Below, in pieces: positions 36,824-46,733 of a stretch of 64,000 bases of DNA. Position 1 is the first letter of the stretch, and each line of letters starts with the position of its first letter. Position numbers and translations under genes: made by a program. This stretch comes from Thermomonas sp. GTDB taxonomy: Bacteria > Pseudomonadota > Gammaproteobacteria > Xanthomonadales > Xanthomonadaceae. Location of the stretch: positions 310,001-374,000 of the forward strand of contig NZ_JAMLIW010000001.1 of the NCBI RefSeq assembly GCF_023953935.1, given 5' to 3'. The notes beneath the pieces were generated by a model. That model had not been told where the DNA came from. It made no database searches and saw only the letters and a list, made by a program, of their open reading frames with translations.

Positions 36824-38242
36824 TCATTCGCCCTCGAAGCTGCCGCTGCCGTCGTGGGCGAGGTTGTCGAAGCGGGTGTACTCGCCGAAGAACTTGAGCT
36901 TGAAGCTGTCGGTGGGCCCGTTGCGCTGCTTGCCGATGATGATCTCGGCCAGGCCTTTGTCGGGCGAGTTTTCCTTGTGGTAATACTCGTCGCGGTAGAT
37001 GAACACGATCATGTCGGCGTCCTGCTCGATCGCGCCGGATTCGCGCAGGTCGGCCATCACCGGGCGCTTGTCGGTGCGCGATTCCAGCGAGCGGTTGAGC
37101 TGCGACAGCGCCAGCACCGGCACCTTGAGCTCCTTGGCCAGCGCCTTGAGCGAACGGCTGATCGCGGAAATCTCGGTGGCGCGGTTCTCGCTGTTGCCGG
37201 GCACCTGCATCAGCTGCAGGTAGTCGATCACGATCAGGCCGAGGTCGTGCTCGCGCCGGAGCCGCCGCGCCTTGGCGCGCAGCACGTCGGGCGAGAGCGC
37301 CGGGGTGTCGTCGATGAAGATCCTGGCCCCCCTGAGCAGGGAAATCGCGCCATGCACCCGGCTCCAATCCTCGTCTTCCAGATCGCCCACCCGCAGCCGG
37401 GTCGCGTTGACCCGGCCCAGCGACGAAATCAGGCGCAGGGCCAGCTGCGAAGACGACATTTCCATCGAGAACACCGCCACCGCCTTCTTCGACTTGAGCG
37501 CGCCGTATTCGGCGATGTTCAGCGCGAAGGTGGTCTTGCCCATCGCCGGGCGCGCCGCCAGCACGATCAAGTCGGTGGGCTGCAGCCCGGCGGTCATCCG
37601 GTCGAACTCGGCATAGCCGGTCGGCAGGCCGGTGATGCCGCCGCCGCTGTCAGCGCGCTGCTGCAGGACTTCGAACGCCTCGCTCAGCGCCTTGTTGACC
37701 GGCACGAAATCCTGGCGCCCGTGGGCGTGGCTTTCGGCGATGGCGAACACCTCCTGCTCGGCCTTGGCCAGCAGTTCAACCGAATCGCGGCCTTCGGGCT
37801 GGAAGCCGTCATTGACAATCGTGGTGCCGACCTCGATCAGGCGCCGCTGGACCGCCTTGTCGCGGACGGTCTCGGCATAGGCCTGGATGTTCGCGGCGCC
37901 GGGGATGTTGGCGGCCAGCTCGAACAGGTAGCTGGCATCCAGCCCGTCGCCCAGCAGGCCCCGCGCATCCAGCCACTCGCGCACGGTAAGCATGTCGCAG
38001 GGCTGGCTTTTCTCGGTCAGTTCGCGAATCGCGCGGTAGATCAGGCGGTGGTCGCGGCGGTAGAAATCCTCATCGACCAGCCGGTCGGCGACCCGGTCGA
38101 ACGCACCTGCATCCAGCAGCAGGCCGCCCAGCACCGCCTGCTCGGATTCGATCGACTGTGGCGGCACCCGCAGCATTTCGACCCGCGCATCGCTGCGCGA
38201 ACTGAAGCTGGGGTCACGACGTGCGCCTGAACCTGCGGTCAT
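36824..38242 (-). CDS. dnaB: Replicative DNA helicase
   Basis: The 472-residue product has the N-terminal DnaB domain (PPQSIESEQAVLGGLLLD) and the RecA-like motor: Walker A ARPAMGKTTFALN, FSMEMSSSQLALR, DTPALSP, IVIDYLQLMQ (Walker B), ALSQLNRSLE and SGAIEQDADMI. It unwinds DNA ahead of the replisome. An AGGAGA lies 12 bases upstream of ATG 38242. No intein interrupts it. It follows rplI on the same strand after a 255-bp gap. Confidence 0.95.
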   Translation of the reverse strand: MTAGSGARRDPSFSSRSDARVEMLRVPPQSIESEQAVLGGLLLDAGAFDRVADRLVDEDFYRRDHRLIYRAIRELTEKSQPCDMLTVREWLDARGLLGDGLDASYLFELAANIPGAANIQAYAETVRDKAVQRRLIEVGTTIVNDGFQPEGRDSVELLAKAEQEVFAIAESHAHGRQDFVPVNKALSEAFEVLQQRADSGGGITGLPTGYAEFDRMTAGLQPTDLIVLAARPAMGKTTFALNIAEYGALKSKKAVAVFSMEMSSSQLALRLISSLGRVNATRLRVGDLEDEDWSRVHGAISLLRGARIFIDDTPALSPDVLRAKARRLRREHDLGLIVIDYLQLMQVPGNSENRATEISAISRSLKALAKELKVPVLALSQLNRSLESRTDKRPVMADLRESGAIEQDADMIVFIYRDEYYHKENSPDKGLAEIIIGKQRNGPTDSFKLKFFGEYTRFDNLAHDGSGSFEGE

Positions 38243-38453
38243 GGGGAATTTCCGTCTCCTGGAACACCAGCGCGCCGGATTGGCGCGCCGATCGGCGTCG
38301 AAGTCCTGCATCGTAGGCGGGGATGGCCCGGGGGTGTTGCAGACAAGTCATGGGACATCCTGTGGACAACCCGTCTCACGGGCTGCGACAGGCTTCAGGC
38401 TGACGCATGCCGGGGGCGAATGGACGCTTGTCGGCGACGCCAAAACGCGAACA

Positions 38454-38469
38454 GGCGCCCGAAGGCGCC
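38454..38469 (-). terminator. Possible terminator after rplI
   Basis: GGCGCC at 38454-38459 and 38464-38469 form a 6-bp stem with a 4-nt TTCG loop on the minus strand. The T-tract downstream is short and broken (TGTTCGCGTTTT), so efficiency is doubtful. Confidence 0.4.
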
Positions 38470-38497
38470 CGTCGCGGGGTCGGGCCGGTGGCGAGAC

Positions 38498-38953
38498 TCA
38501 GTTCGCTTCCGGCACCACCACCACCTTGACGGCGGTCTGCACGTCGGCGTGCAGGTGCAGCTGCACTTCGAACTCGCCGACGTGGCGCAGCGGGCCTTCG
38601 CCCATCGTCACCTCGGACTTGTGCACGTCGACGCCGTACAGCTTTTCCAGCGCCTCGGCGATTTCGCGCGGGCCGACCGAGCCGTACAGCTTGCCTTCGG
38701 TCGAAGCGTTGGCAGCGACCGTCACGCTGGCACCTTCCAGCTTGGCCAGGCGCGCATTGGCGGAATCAAGGGTCGCCTGCGCCTTGGCCTCGTACTCGGC
38801 GCGGCGTTGCTCGAACTCGGCGAGGTTGGCGGCCGTGGCCGGCACCGCCTTGCCCTGCGGCACGAGGTAGTTGCGGCCGTAGCCGGGCTTGACGGTGACC
38901 TTGTCGCCCAGACCACCGAGGTTGGTGACTTTCTGCAGGAGGATCAGTTGCAT
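38498..38953 (-). CDS. rplI: 50S ribosomal protein L9
   Basis: This 151-residue product is a full-length L9: [35 protein letters not shown], the long central helix (about 45-75) and the C-terminal domain with [13 protein letters not shown]. It is the third gene of the rpsF-rpsR-rplI group, 200 bp after rpsR. Confidence 0.97.
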   Translation of the reverse strand: MQLILLQKVTNLGGLGDKVTVKPGYGRNYLVPQGKAVPATAANLAEFEQRRAEYEAKAQATLDSANARLAKLEGASVTVAANASTEGKLYGSVGPREIAEALEKLYGVDVHKSEVTMGEGPLRHVGEFEVQLHLHADVQTAVKVVVVPEAN

Positions 38954-39153
38954 GGTGTTGCTCCGTTATTCGTTAGCGACGCTTGGCGTCGCAACGGTGG
39001 CTGTCCGAATGGACGGGGTTTCGAACGTGCTGACGAACGGCTTGCGAAGGCGTGGCAAGGAGCGGGAGGGAGCGCGCACCGCAGTTGACATGGGTCAATG
39101 AGGATGCGCGCGACCGACCGGCGACACCGCCACGTCGAGCAGGCGACGCAATC

Positions 39154-39384
39154 TCAGACGTTGTGGTTGTCGGTGTACGGCAACAGCGCCAGAAAACGCG
39201 CGCGCTTGACCGCGGTCTGCAGCTGGCGCTGGTAGCGCGACTTGGTCCCGGTGATGCGGCTGGGCACGATCTTGCCGGTCTCGGTGATGTATTGGCGCAG
39301 GGTGTTGAGATCCTTGTAATCGATCTCGGTGACGCCCTCGGCGGTGAACCGGCAATACTTGCGGCGGCGGAAGAATTTGGACAT
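39154..39384 (-). CDS. rpsR: 30S ribosomal protein S18
   Basis: The 76-residue product carries the S18 core [44 protein letters not shown] and [12 protein letters not shown] strong GAGGAG lies 7 bases upstream. It starts 11 bp after the rpsF stop. Confidence 0.97.
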   Translation of the reverse strand: MSKFFRRRKYCRFTAEGVTEIDYKDLNTLRQYITETGKIVPSRITGTKSRYQRQLQTAVKRARFLALLPYTDNHNV

Positions 39385-39395
39385 GGTCAGGCTCC

Positions 39396-39821
39396 TCAGG
39401 CGGCTTCGGCGGTGTCGTCGGCACGATCGGAGTCAGAATCCGACGCACCCTCTTCGTCGCGATGGCGACGCTCGCTGCGCTCGCCGCGCTCGCCCTTCTC
39501 GTCCTTGTTCTTCATGATCGCGGACTGCTCGCTGACGGCATCGTCACGGCGCATCACCAGATGGCGCAGGATCGCGTCGTTGAAGCGGAAGCCTTCGACC
39601 AGCTCGTCCAGTGCGGCCTGGCTGGCTTCGATGTTGAGCAGCACGTAATGGGCCTTGACCAGATTCTGGATCGGGTAGGCCAACTGGCGGCGGCCCCAGT
39701 CCTCGAGGCGGTGGATCTTGCCTTCGGCGGCCTCGATCGAACTCTTGTAGCGCTCGATCATGGCCGGAACCTGCTCGCTCCGGTCCGGATGGACCAGAAA
39801 CACGATTTCGTAATGACGCAT
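39396..39821 (-). CDS. rpsF: 30S ribosomal protein S6
   Basis: The 141-residue product begins [19 protein letters not shown] and contains [16 protein letters not shown] and HYVLLNIEA, the S6 marks. The last 40 residues are a charged Asp/Glu/Arg/Ser tail, longer than in E. coli and without glutamate-ligation-type EE ending. It is the first gene of the ribosomal group; the promoter should lie in 39822-40093, opposite the asnS promoter. Confidence 0.96.
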   Translation of the reverse strand: MRHYEIVFLVHPDRSEQVPAMIERYKSSIEAAEGKIHRLEDWGRRQLAYPIQNLVKAHYVLLNIEASQAALDELVEGFRFNDAILRHLVMRRDDAVSEQSAIMKNKDEKGERGERSERRHRDEEGASDSDSDRADDTAEAA

Positions 39822-40093
39822 GGTGGTGTCCTTGTGGATGGTGGCAAGCACTCGCCTGCCGGTCAGCCCTCGGCCACCCACCCCTTCCGCATCAATCTCA
39901 GCTCGGGGCCCGGCGCGTTCGGGCAAGGTCTCCCGCGTGCGGGAGCCGCCTATTATGGGAAATCAAGGCCTTGCATGCAAGTTTTGCGCCGCAGGCACCG
40001 TCCACGAGGTACGGTCGCGGGCGACGTCCTGCTCGCCGCCATGTGCACTCCGGTAAACTGCCTGACCCGATTGCGTGAAACGAGTTTGCAGCG

Positions 40094-41494
40094 ATGACGA
40101 CGATTTCCGTGGCCCAGGCGTTGGCCGGGCACGTGCCGGAAGGTGGCCAGGTGTCCGTGCGTGGCTGGGTGCGGACCCGCCGCGACTCCAAGGCGGGCCT
40201 GTCCTTCGTCAACGTCAGCGATGGCTCCTGCTTCGCGCCGATCCAGGTGGTCGCGCCGGACAGCCTGTCCAACTACGAATCCGAGGTGAAGCACCTGACC
40301 AGCGGCTGCGCGGTGATGTGCACCGGCACGCTGGTGAAGTCGCAGGGCCAGGGCCAGAGCTTCGAGGTGCAGGCATCGAACATCGAGGTCGTCGGCTGGG
40401 TCGAGGACCCGCTGACCTATCCGATGCAGCCCAAGCAGCATTCGCTGGAGTACCTGCGCGAGTTCGCCCACCTGCGCCCGCGCACCAACCTGTTCGGCGC
40501 GGTGACCCGCATCCGCCATTGCCTCGCGCAGGCGGTGCACCGCTTCTATCACGAGCGCGGGTTCTACTGGATCTCCACGCCGATCATCACCACCTCCGAT
40601 GCCGAAGGCGCCGGCCAGATGTTCCGCGTGTCCACCCTGGACATGGCCAACCTGCCGCGCGACGGCAAGGGCAAGGTGGATTTCAGCCGCGACTTCTTCG
40701 GCAAGGAAACCTTTCTTACCGTGTCCGGCCAGCTCAACGTCGAGGCGTTCTGCCTGAGCCTGAGCAAGGTCTACACCTTCGGCCCGACCTTCCGCGCCGA
40801 GAATTCCAACACCTCGCGCCATCTGGCCGAGTTCTGGATGATCGAACCGGAAATCGCCTTCGCCGACCTCAACGATGATGCCAACCTTGCCGAGGAGTTT
40901 CTCAAGTACCTGTTCAAGGCGGTGCTGGACGAGCGTGGCGACGACATGGCCTTCATTGCGGAACGCGTGCAGAAGGACGCGATCACCCGGCTGGAAGGCT
41001 TCCTCAACGCGCCGTTCGAGCGCATCGACTACACCGATGCGGTGGCGCTGCTGCAGAAGTCCGGCAAGCAGTTCGACTTCCCGGTGGAATGGGGCCTGGA
41101 CCTGCAGACCGAACACGAGCGCTGGCTGACCGAGGAACACGTCGGCCGACCGGTGGTGGTGATGAATTATCCCGAGCAGATCAAGGCCTTCTACATGCGC
41201 CTGAACGACGACGGCCGGACCGTTGCGGCGATGGACGTGCTGGCGCCGGGCATCGGTGAAATCATCGGCGGCAGCCAGCGCGAAGAACGCCTCGACGTGC
41301 TCGATGCGCGGATGGCGCAATTCGGCCTCGACCCTGCCCACTACGGCTGGTACCGCGATTTCCGCCGCTACGGCACGGTGCCGCACGCCGGTTTCGGCCT
41401 AGGCTTCGAGCGGCTGGTGGTGTATGTGTGCGGGCTGGCCAATATCCGCGACGCGATCGCCTATCCGCGCGCGCCGGGCAGCGCCGAATTCTGA
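40094..41494 (+). CDS. asnS: Asparaginyl-tRNA synthetase
   Basis: The 466-residue class IIb synthetase has an OB-fold anticodon domain ([20 protein letters not shown]) and the catalytic core with motif 2 [21 protein letters not shown] and motif 3 [29 protein letters not shown] is specific to AsnRS. SAEF at the C-terminus is usual for the bacterial enzyme. It is divergent from rpsF with a 272-bp gap in which TAAACT at 40054-40059 may be a -10 box. Confidence 0.96.
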   Translation: MTTISVAQALAGHVPEGGQVSVRGWVRTRRDSKAGLSFVNVSDGSCFAPIQVVAPDSLSNYESEVKHLTSGCAVMCTGTLVKSQGQGQSFEVQASNIEVVGWVEDPLTYPMQPKQHSLEYLREFAHLRPRTNLFGAVTRIRHCLAQAVHRFYHERGFYWISTPIITTSDAEGAGQMFRVSTLDMANLPRDGKGKVDFSRDFFGKETFLTVSGQLNVEAFCLSLSKVYTFGPTFRAENSNTSRHLAEFWMIEPEIAFADLNDDANLAEEFLKYLFKAVLDERGDDMAFIAERVQKDAITRLEGFLNAPFERIDYTDAVALLQKSGKQFDFPVEWGLDLQTEHERWLTEEHVGRPVVVMNYPEQIKAFYMRLNDDGRTVAAMDVLAPGIGEIIGGSQREERLDVLDARMAQFGLDPAHYGWYRDFRRYGTVPHAGFGLGFERLVVYVCGLANIRDAIAYPRAPGSAEF

Positions 41495-41507
41495 TCGCCG
41501 CGCCGCC

Positions 41508-41825
41508 ATGGACGCCGACGTCATCCTGTTCCTCGCCCTGCTCGCCTTCGCGATCTCGATCGCCGGCGGAACGGCATTCGTGATCTTCTGGCCGCTGACC
41601 CTGGTGCATATCCGCGACCGCCACCCGCAAATCAAGACCCAGCTCGGGCCCGGCGCGTTCCTGCGCCCGGCGGCGTTGCTGTGGCTGCTGCGCGGTGGTT
41701 ATCGCGCCACCCCCGACAGCAATCTGTCTGCGCTGGCCACCCCGGCGCGGATTTCGGTCCTCGTCATCCTGGCCGGGCTGGCGCTGGGGGGCGTGCTCTG
41801 GGTCATCGGCAAGGCGCTGGGATAA
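41508..41825 (+). CDS. Small membrane protein downstream of asnS
   Basis: This is a 105-residue protein with two hydrophobic segments (about residues 5-30 and 80-102) separated by a basic, probably cytoplasmic loop (HIRDRHPQIKTQLGPG). I do not recognise a family with a known function. It starts 13 bp after asnS and is likely cotranscribed. Confidence 0.65.
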   Translation: MDADVILFLALLAFAISIAGGTAFVIFWPLTLVHIRDRHPQIKTQLGPGAFLRPAALLWLLRGGYRATPDSNLSALATPARISVLVILAGLALGGVLWVIGKALG

Positions 41826-41919
41826 GCGGCGCCGGCGATTGATCGCCCGTCCAGCCGCCCATTGTCCGGTGCACGCGAACGCCCCGCGCAACGCACTGGC
41901 CGCTGCCCCAGCGTGATCC

Positions 41920-43842
41920 TCAACCCCCGGCCGGAGCCGGACTGGGCGCTGCCGGCGCGGTGGCCGCAGGGGCGGGATTGGGCGGCGTACTCGCCGGCGT
42001 CGCCGCTGCCGGCGCTGCGGGCCTGGGCGCTGGCGTGGTCGCGGCGGGCGCGGATTGCGGGCGCACTGCGGGCGCCGGTGGCGGGCGCACGCTGCCGTTG
42101 TCTTCCTGCAATTCCGGCTTGAAGGGGATGACCGGCGCCGGGCGCCCGGTGGCGGGTTGCTCGTTGACGTCGGGGTTGAACGGCAGGCAGCCGCCGCCGA
42201 GCTGCAGCATCGAGATCACGCACTTCAGGCGCAGGCGGGTGCCGGGAATCGGGATCGACATTTCCTTGATCCCGCGCCGCACCCACTCTTGCAGCAGGTT
42301 GCCTTCCGGGATCCAGTACCGATCGAAGCGGGTACCGCGGTATTCGAGGCCACGGCGCTTGAGCCAGGTGCCGGAACGGTCCAGGTCCACATCGGAATTG
42401 GCCGACCACTGATCCGGCAGGCGGACGCGGCCGTCGTCATTGAACAGGTCGCCCGCGCCGCGACCGTCCCCGGTGCCGCTGCCGCGATCACCCTGCCCGC
42501 CGCGGCCCGCATTGCCGTCGCCGCGCCCTGTGCCTGGCGCATTGCGATTGGAAGCGCCCCAATCGTCGCTGCGGGCCGCGCCCGGCCAGCCGCCGGCCGC
42601 CGCGCGCGCGCCCGGGCCGGCCCCGGCCCCGGTAGCAGAAGCACCACGGCCGCCTTGGGTTCCCGGCGCCGCGCCGTGGCCACTGCCGGCCTGGGCCTGA
42701 CCGCTGCCCCCTGCGGTGCTGGCATTGCCACCGGCACCGCGGGCCGCGGAATTCCCCAGCGCGGCGGCGCCACTGCCGCTGGCGGTGCTGCTGCCACCCG
42801 GCCCGGTGCCGGACGGAATGCCGCGAATTTCCCCGGTCAAGGCCGGTACCCGCAGCTGCGCCTGCCCGCTGGCGGATGCAGGCAGCGCGCGCTCGCGAGC
42901 AAGCTGCGTGGACGGCGGCGCGAGCACTTCGATCTCGCGCACGGTTTCGCGCAATTGCTGCGGCCGCAGCTGCGGCTGCGTCTGTCGCACCTCCAACTGG
43001 CGGATCGGTTGGGCTTGCAGGGTGGTGATCGCCTCGACCTTCGCCTGCAGCTGCACCTCGCGCGGCGTCTGCTGCGGCATCGGCACGCTCAGCTCGCGCG
43101 GCGGCGGCAGCCGGAACGTTTCGGGCTGGGGTTTGGGTACCTCGCTCACCTGCAGCGGCTGGGCCGGGACGACTTCCAGCGTCGGCGCCACTTCCACCCG
43201 TTGCGGCGCCTGCGAAGCGGCCACCGCCGGCGGCGTCGGTACCGGCACCGTGTTCAATTCCGGGCGTGCGCTGGCCGCCGCCGCGGCCGCCGCCGGCGCC
43301 GCCTGGTTGGCCGTCGGTTTGCCGGACGCCGCGGCAGAGGCCGCCGCGGGCGCCGCCTGGGCCCCCTCGGTGGCCAGCGCGCCGCCGCCTTCCTGGACGT
43401 TGCCGCGACCGATGAATTCCACCTGCACCGCATCGCTGCCGCCGCCAGCCTCCTCCTCGGGTTCGGCGATCGCGAACAACTGCGAGTACATCAGCCACAG
43501 CAGCAGGGCCGCCAGGATCAGGTGCAGCACGATGTCGGCGGTGGTCGCGCCAATCCGCAGCGTGCGCTCGTCGCGCGGATCCTCGGGCCGGCTGAGCCGC
43601 AGCAGTTGGAAGAACGGGCGGACCTTGCCGCGCAGGCTCTTGGGTTGCTCCAGCGGCCGCGCGTCCAGCGCCGTCACCCAATCGCGCGAATCCGGCCGCT
43701 TCGGTGCGCCTTCGACCGGACGCATGGCATCCAGCCAGCTCTGCCAGCCGGACGGATAACCGACGCCTTCCTCGGGCGACTTGCCGGTCTTGAGCAGCCG
43801 CCTCTGGTTGAGCGCGGCGATGAGATCGGCGGCTGTCGTCAC
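41920..43842 (-). CDS. Transmembrane repetitive protein, low-complexity periplasmic protein
   Basis: The 640-residue protein has a cytoplasmic N-terminal region of about 100 residues, a single membrane span (about 104-124, IVLHLILAALLLWLMYS), then a long Ala/Gln/Pro/Gly-rich periplasmic part: Pro/Gln-rich stretches (200-320), a Gly/Ala/Ser-rich stretch (340-460), a compact block with three cysteines-free strands and RLKCVISMLQLGGGCLPF (530-570), and a Pro/Ala tail. Proteins of this build are annotated as transmembrane repetitive proteins in Xanthomonas; the function is unknown. The layout recalls TonB/TolA. A GTG at 43842 is the start; nfuA ends 15 bp upstream, so they are likely cotranscribed. 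Confidence 0.7.
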   Translation of the reverse strand: MTTAADLIAALNQRRLLKTGKSPEEGVGYPSGWQSWLDAMRPVEGAPKRPDSRDWVTALDARPLEQPKSLRGKVRPFFQLLRLSRPEDPRDERTLRIGATTADIVLHLILAALLLWLMYSQLFAIAEPEEEAGGGSDAVQVEFIGRGNVQEGGGALATEGAQAAPAAASAAASGKPTANQAAPAAAAAAASARPELNTVPVPTPPAVAASQAPQRVEVAPTLEVVPAQPLQVSEVPKPQPETFRLPPPRELSVPMPQQTPREVQLQAKVEAITTLQAQPIRQLEVRQTQPQLRPQQLRETVREIEVLAPPSTQLARERALPASASGQAQLRVPALTGEIRGIPSGTGPGGSSTASGSGAAALGNSAARGAGGNASTAGGSGQAQAGSGHGAAPGTQGGRGASATGAGAGPGARAAAGGWPGAARSDDWGASNRNAPGTGRGDGNAGRGGQGDRGSGTGDGRGAGDLFNDDGRVRLPDQWSANSDVDLDRSGTWLKRRGLEYRGTRFDRYWIPEGNLLQEWVRRGIKEMSIPIPGTRLRLKCVISMLQLGGGCLPFNPDVNEQPATGRPAPVIPFKPELQEDNGSVRPPPAPAVRPQSAPAATTPAPRPAAPAAATPASTPPNPAPAATAPAAPSPAPAGG

Positions 43843-43857
43843 GCGTGCGAGCTTCCG

Positions 43858-44487
43858 TCAGGCCTGGCTGTAGGGTGAGGCGCCTGCGGGAGCCGATTTG
43901 CTCCCGCGAGAGGCATACGGGTTGGCCCCGCTGTCGTGATCCGTCACGTCCATGACTCGGGTGACGCCCGGAACCTTCATCAACAGGGTTTTCTCGACAC
44001 CTTGCTTGAGGGTGATGTCGACCATGCTGCAACCGTGGCAGCCACCGCCGAAATTGAGCCGGACCACGCCGTCGGCATCGACCCCGGCCAGATTGACGTT
44101 GCCCTTGTGCATCGCCAGCTGCGGGTTGATCTCGTTGTCGATGATCCACTGCACGCGCTCGGCCAGCGGCGCGTCCGCGCCCGGCACCACGCCCTTGATC
44201 CGCGGCGCACGGATCTGCAGCTGACCGCCGGTCGGATTGGTTTCGTAATCGATCTGCGCACCTTCCAGCCAGGGCACGCTGGGGGCATCGAGCCAGAGGC
44301 TGAAGCCGGCGCAATCGACCACCCACTCGTCGCCGTTGAGCTCGTCAGGCTCGGCGAACTCCAGCCGCACATCGGCGCGCTGGGTGCCGGGATTGAGCGC
44401 AGACAGCCGCACGCCGAGCCCGGGGATTGCCTCGCGCTCGATCAGTTTGCGGAAATGCGACTGTGCGGCATCGGAAATCTGGATCAA
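43858..44487 (-). CDS. nfuA: Fe-S biogenesis protein NfuA
   Basis: The 209-residue product has the degenerate A-type domain ([11 protein letters not shown] to about residue 95) and the C-terminal NifU-like domain with C150-x-x-C153 in [11 protein letters not shown], which together carry and deliver a 4Fe-4S cluster. E. coli NfuA has 191 residues; the extra Ser/Pro-rich tail is the difference. A TTG at 44487 preceded by GGAGG is chosen as start because it gives the family N-terminus (MIQISD); no suitable ATG exists there. Confidence 0.92.
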   Translation of the reverse strand: MIQISDAAQSHFRKLIEREAIPGLGVRLSALNPGTQRADVRLEFAEPDELNGDEWVVDCAGFSLWLDAPSVPWLEGAQIDYETNPTGGQLQIRAPRIKGVVPGADAPLAERVQWIIDNEINPQLAMHKGNVNLAGVDADGVVRLNFGGGCHGCSMVDITLKQGVEKTLLMKVPGVTRVMDVTDHDSGANPYASRGSKSAPAGASPYSQA

Positions 44488-44623
44488 CCACAACCTCCAT
44501 TCGGGCGATATTGCCCCAGACGCGCGCACCGCGCCAGCGGCACCGCACCTTCGAGGACTATTCTAGCGGCAGCCCGGTCGCCCAGTGCGACCCAGGCAGA
44601 CCGAACATCGCCAGGAGCCCCCA

Positions 44624-44962
44624 ATGACCGATCATCTCCCGCTTGACCAGGCCCACTGCATTCCGCGCCGTGGCCATGAACATCGCCTGAGCGAAGCGCA
44701 AGTGCGCGAATTGCAGGCACAGGTGGACGCCTGGGAGCTGACCGAAGACGGCCGCGCGCTGAGCAAGACCTTCCGCTTCCCCGACTACTACCACACGATT
44801 TCATTCGTGAATGCGCTGGCGCACGTGGCCAACCGCGAAGACCACCACCCCGACCTGTCGGTGCACTACGACCGCTGCGTGGTGCGCTGGTCCACCCACG
44901 ACTGCGGAGGGCTGTCGGAAAACGACTTCATCTGCGCCGCCAAGGCCGACCGGCTGGCCTGA
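44624..44962 (+). CDS. phhB: 4a-hydroxytetrahydrobiopterin dehydratase
   Basis: The 112-residue product carries the pterin-4a-carbinolamine dehydratase signature REDHHPDLSVHYDRC with H74 and H75, and H92-D93 in STHDCGG. It regenerates the pterin cofactor of phenylalanine hydroxylase, which is not in the window. CAGGAG lies 6 bases before the ATG. The stop is 3 bp from the stop of the convergent SRPBCC gene. Confidence 0.93.
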   Translation: MTDHLPLDQAHCIPRRGHEHRLSEAQVRELQAQVDAWELTEDGRALSKTFRFPDYYHTISFVNALAHVANREDHHPDLSVHYDRCVVRWSTHDCGGLSENDFICAAKADRLA

Positions 44963-44965
44963 GCA

Positions 44966-45463
44966 CTATCCCACCTGCTCGCCGTAGACCTTGCGTGCCT
45001 GCACGAACAGATCAAACGGGAACTTGATCGGCACGCCCTCCAGCGCCGCCGCCAGCATTTCCAGATGCCCCTCGAAGCCGGCGCAGGCCTTGGCAGGGTC
45101 CTCGCCTTCGGGCAGGCGCACGCGCAGGCTCAGGCGACTGCCCCCTCCCTGCGGCTGCACCTCCCAGCGCAGCGGTCGCTGCGGCTGGCCCGGGCTGCTC
45201 CACGAATATTCCAGCAGCCGCTGCGGCGCAAACGCCGTGACCCGACTATCGATGACCGTACCGCTGTCGGCAAAGTCGATCCGCACCGCGCCGCCTTCGC
45301 GCTGCTCGATGCTGCCTGGCGCCAGCCACTGGGCCAGCGAAGCCGGTTCGGTCAACATCGCCCACACCGCCGCCGCCGGATGCGCCAGCTCGCGTTCGAG
45401 GTGGCCCTCGAAGCCGGAATCGGATCGGGTGATGCGGCCGGGTGTCCATCCATCGTCGGTCAT
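44966..45463 (-). CDS. SRPBCC/AHSA1-like protein
   Basis: The 165-residue protein has the START-like SRPBCC pattern of the Aha1 C-terminal family: ERELAHPAAAVWAMLTEPASLAQWL, IDFADSGTVIDSRVTAF, LLEYSW and a closing helix (GFEGHLEMLAAALEG). It probably binds a hydrophobic ligand; none can be named. AGGAAA lies 4 bases upstream of the ATG. Confidence 0.75.
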   Translation of the reverse strand: MTDDGWTPGRITRSDSGFEGHLERELAHPAAAVWAMLTEPASLAQWLAPGSIEQREGGAVRIDFADSGTVIDSRVTAFAPQRLLEYSWSSPGQPQRPLRWEVQPQGGGSRLSLRVRLPEGEDPAKACAGFEGHLEMLAAALEGVPIKFPFDLFVQARKVYGEQVG

Positions 45464-45555
45464 GGGTTTTCCTGTCTCATTGGCAACACCGGCAGTGTGT
45501 CACTGGCACGCCGTGGGCGCATTGACGGTGATCAGTTGTTCATGAGCCAAGGCTG

Positions 45556-45658
45556 AAGCCGGGCTGCCGCCGCCACTTCCGCTCATGTCCCCCGATGGCG
45601 GCTTGCTGCCGCCATCTCCTCCTTAGACTTCGCTTCAGCGGCGGCGGCAGCCCGGCTT
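45556..45658 (-). repeat. Two-storey hairpin element, copy 3 (motif on minus strand)
   Basis: A perfect 19-bp outer stem pairs 45556-45574 with 45640-45658 and a perfect 9-bp inner stem pairs 45594-45602 with 45608-45616 around a 5-nt loop. On the minus strand the inner hairpin is preceded by CTAAGGAGGA and followed by GGGGGACATGAGC, the same core as copies 1 and 2, while both stems are different in sequence. The element fills the middle of the 310-bp gap 45464-45773, which holds no convincing gene. Confidence 0.75.
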
Positions 45659-45773
45659 TGTGGTTCCGCAGCAACACGGCGCGCGCCGGATCACGAGCCG
45701 CCCACGTCTGCATCACTTCCCGACAGGATCGCAAGGCCACCCGGCGAGTCGAGAACAATCGCCATCGAACAAC

Positions 45774-46733
45774 TCACAAATCGTTCAATACGGAAACCAG
45801 GTCGGCTGCTAGCGGTGCATTGAGCAGGTAGGGCGTGCGGCCGGCGTCGAGCGCGAATTCCATCGAGGAAGCGTGCAGGAACAACCGCCGCAGTCCGGCT
45901 TTTTCGCGCAAACGATGGTTGGCCTCGGGATCCCCGTATTTGTCATCGCCGGCCACCGGGTGGCCGATGTGCTGGGCATGGACGCGAATCTGGTGGGTGC
46001 GGCCGGTAGCGATGCGGACCTCGCAATAACTCTGCCCGCCGCGCCGCTCCAGCACCCGGAATTCGCTGAGCGACGGCTTGCCGGCAGGACTGACCTGGAC
46101 GTGACGCTCGCCGCCCTGGCGCAGGCCGACGTGCAGCGGCGCCTCCACCCGCATCAGCCCATCCGGCATCCGCCCGAGCAACAGCGCCAGATAGCGCTTG
46201 TGAACGCCGGCGCCGTGGTCCTCGCGCAGCAGGGCTTGCAGTTCGGTCATTGCCGCGCGCTTCTTGGCGAGAATCAGCAGGCCGGAGGTGTCGCGGTCCA
46301 GCCGGTGCACCAATTCCAGCGAGTCGCGCGGACGCAGCGCGCGCAGGGCCTCGATGGCGCCGAAGGCAATCCCGCTGCCGCCGTGACTGGCCACGCCCGA
46401 GGGTTTGTCGATGGCGAGCAGGCGCGCATCCTCGAACACGATCGCGGCCTCCAACGCCGCCAGCAGACCTTTCGGCGGTGAACGTCCGCTATCTTGCAGC
46501 GATTCGACGCGAACAGGCGGTATTCTGACTTCATCGTCCACTTCCAGCTTGCGTTCCGCCTTGGCCCGCCCTCCATTCACCCGGACCTGGCCGCTGCGCA
46601 CCAGCTTGTAGATCAGTCCACGCGGCACCCCCTTGAGCTGGCCCATCAGGAAATTGTCCAGACGCTGGCCAGCGCGGTCGGCGGGCACGCGCACGGTGCG
46701 TACGGACGGGTTTTGCGGGACGGGCTGTGTCAT
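45774..46733 (-). CDS. rluC: 23S rRNA pseudouridine synthase RluC
   Basis: The 319-residue product has an N-terminal S4 domain (QRLDNFLMGQLKGVPRGLIYKL is its core, residues 23-44 in part) and the RluA-family catalytic domain with D146 in HRLDRDTSG (143-151), GVASHGGSG, ATGRTHQIRVH and HPVAGDDKYG. RluC modifies U955, U2504 and U2580 in E. coli numbering. As in E. coli it is divergent from rne. ATG 46733 is the family start. Confidence 0.92.
   Translation of the reverse strand: MTQPVPQNPSVRTVRVPADRAGQRLDNFLMGQLKGVPRGLIYKLVRSGQVRVNGGRAKAERKLEVDDEVRIPPVRVESLQDSGRSPPKGLLAALEAAIVFEDARLLAIDKPSGVASHGGSGIAFGAIEALRALRPRDSLELVHRLDRDTSGLLILAKKRAAMTELQALLREDHGAGVHKRYLALLLGRMPDGLMRVEAPLHVGLRQGGERHVQVSPAGKPSLSEFRVLERRGGQSYCEVRIATGRTHQIRVHAQHIGHPVAGDDKYGDPEANHRLREKAGLRRLFLHASSMEFALDAGRTPYLLNAPLAADLVSVLNDL

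Noticed and set aside
45540-45758. 72-codon minus-strand ORF
   Set aside because: It is made largely of the hairpin element's stems; no Shine-Dalgarno or family resemblance.
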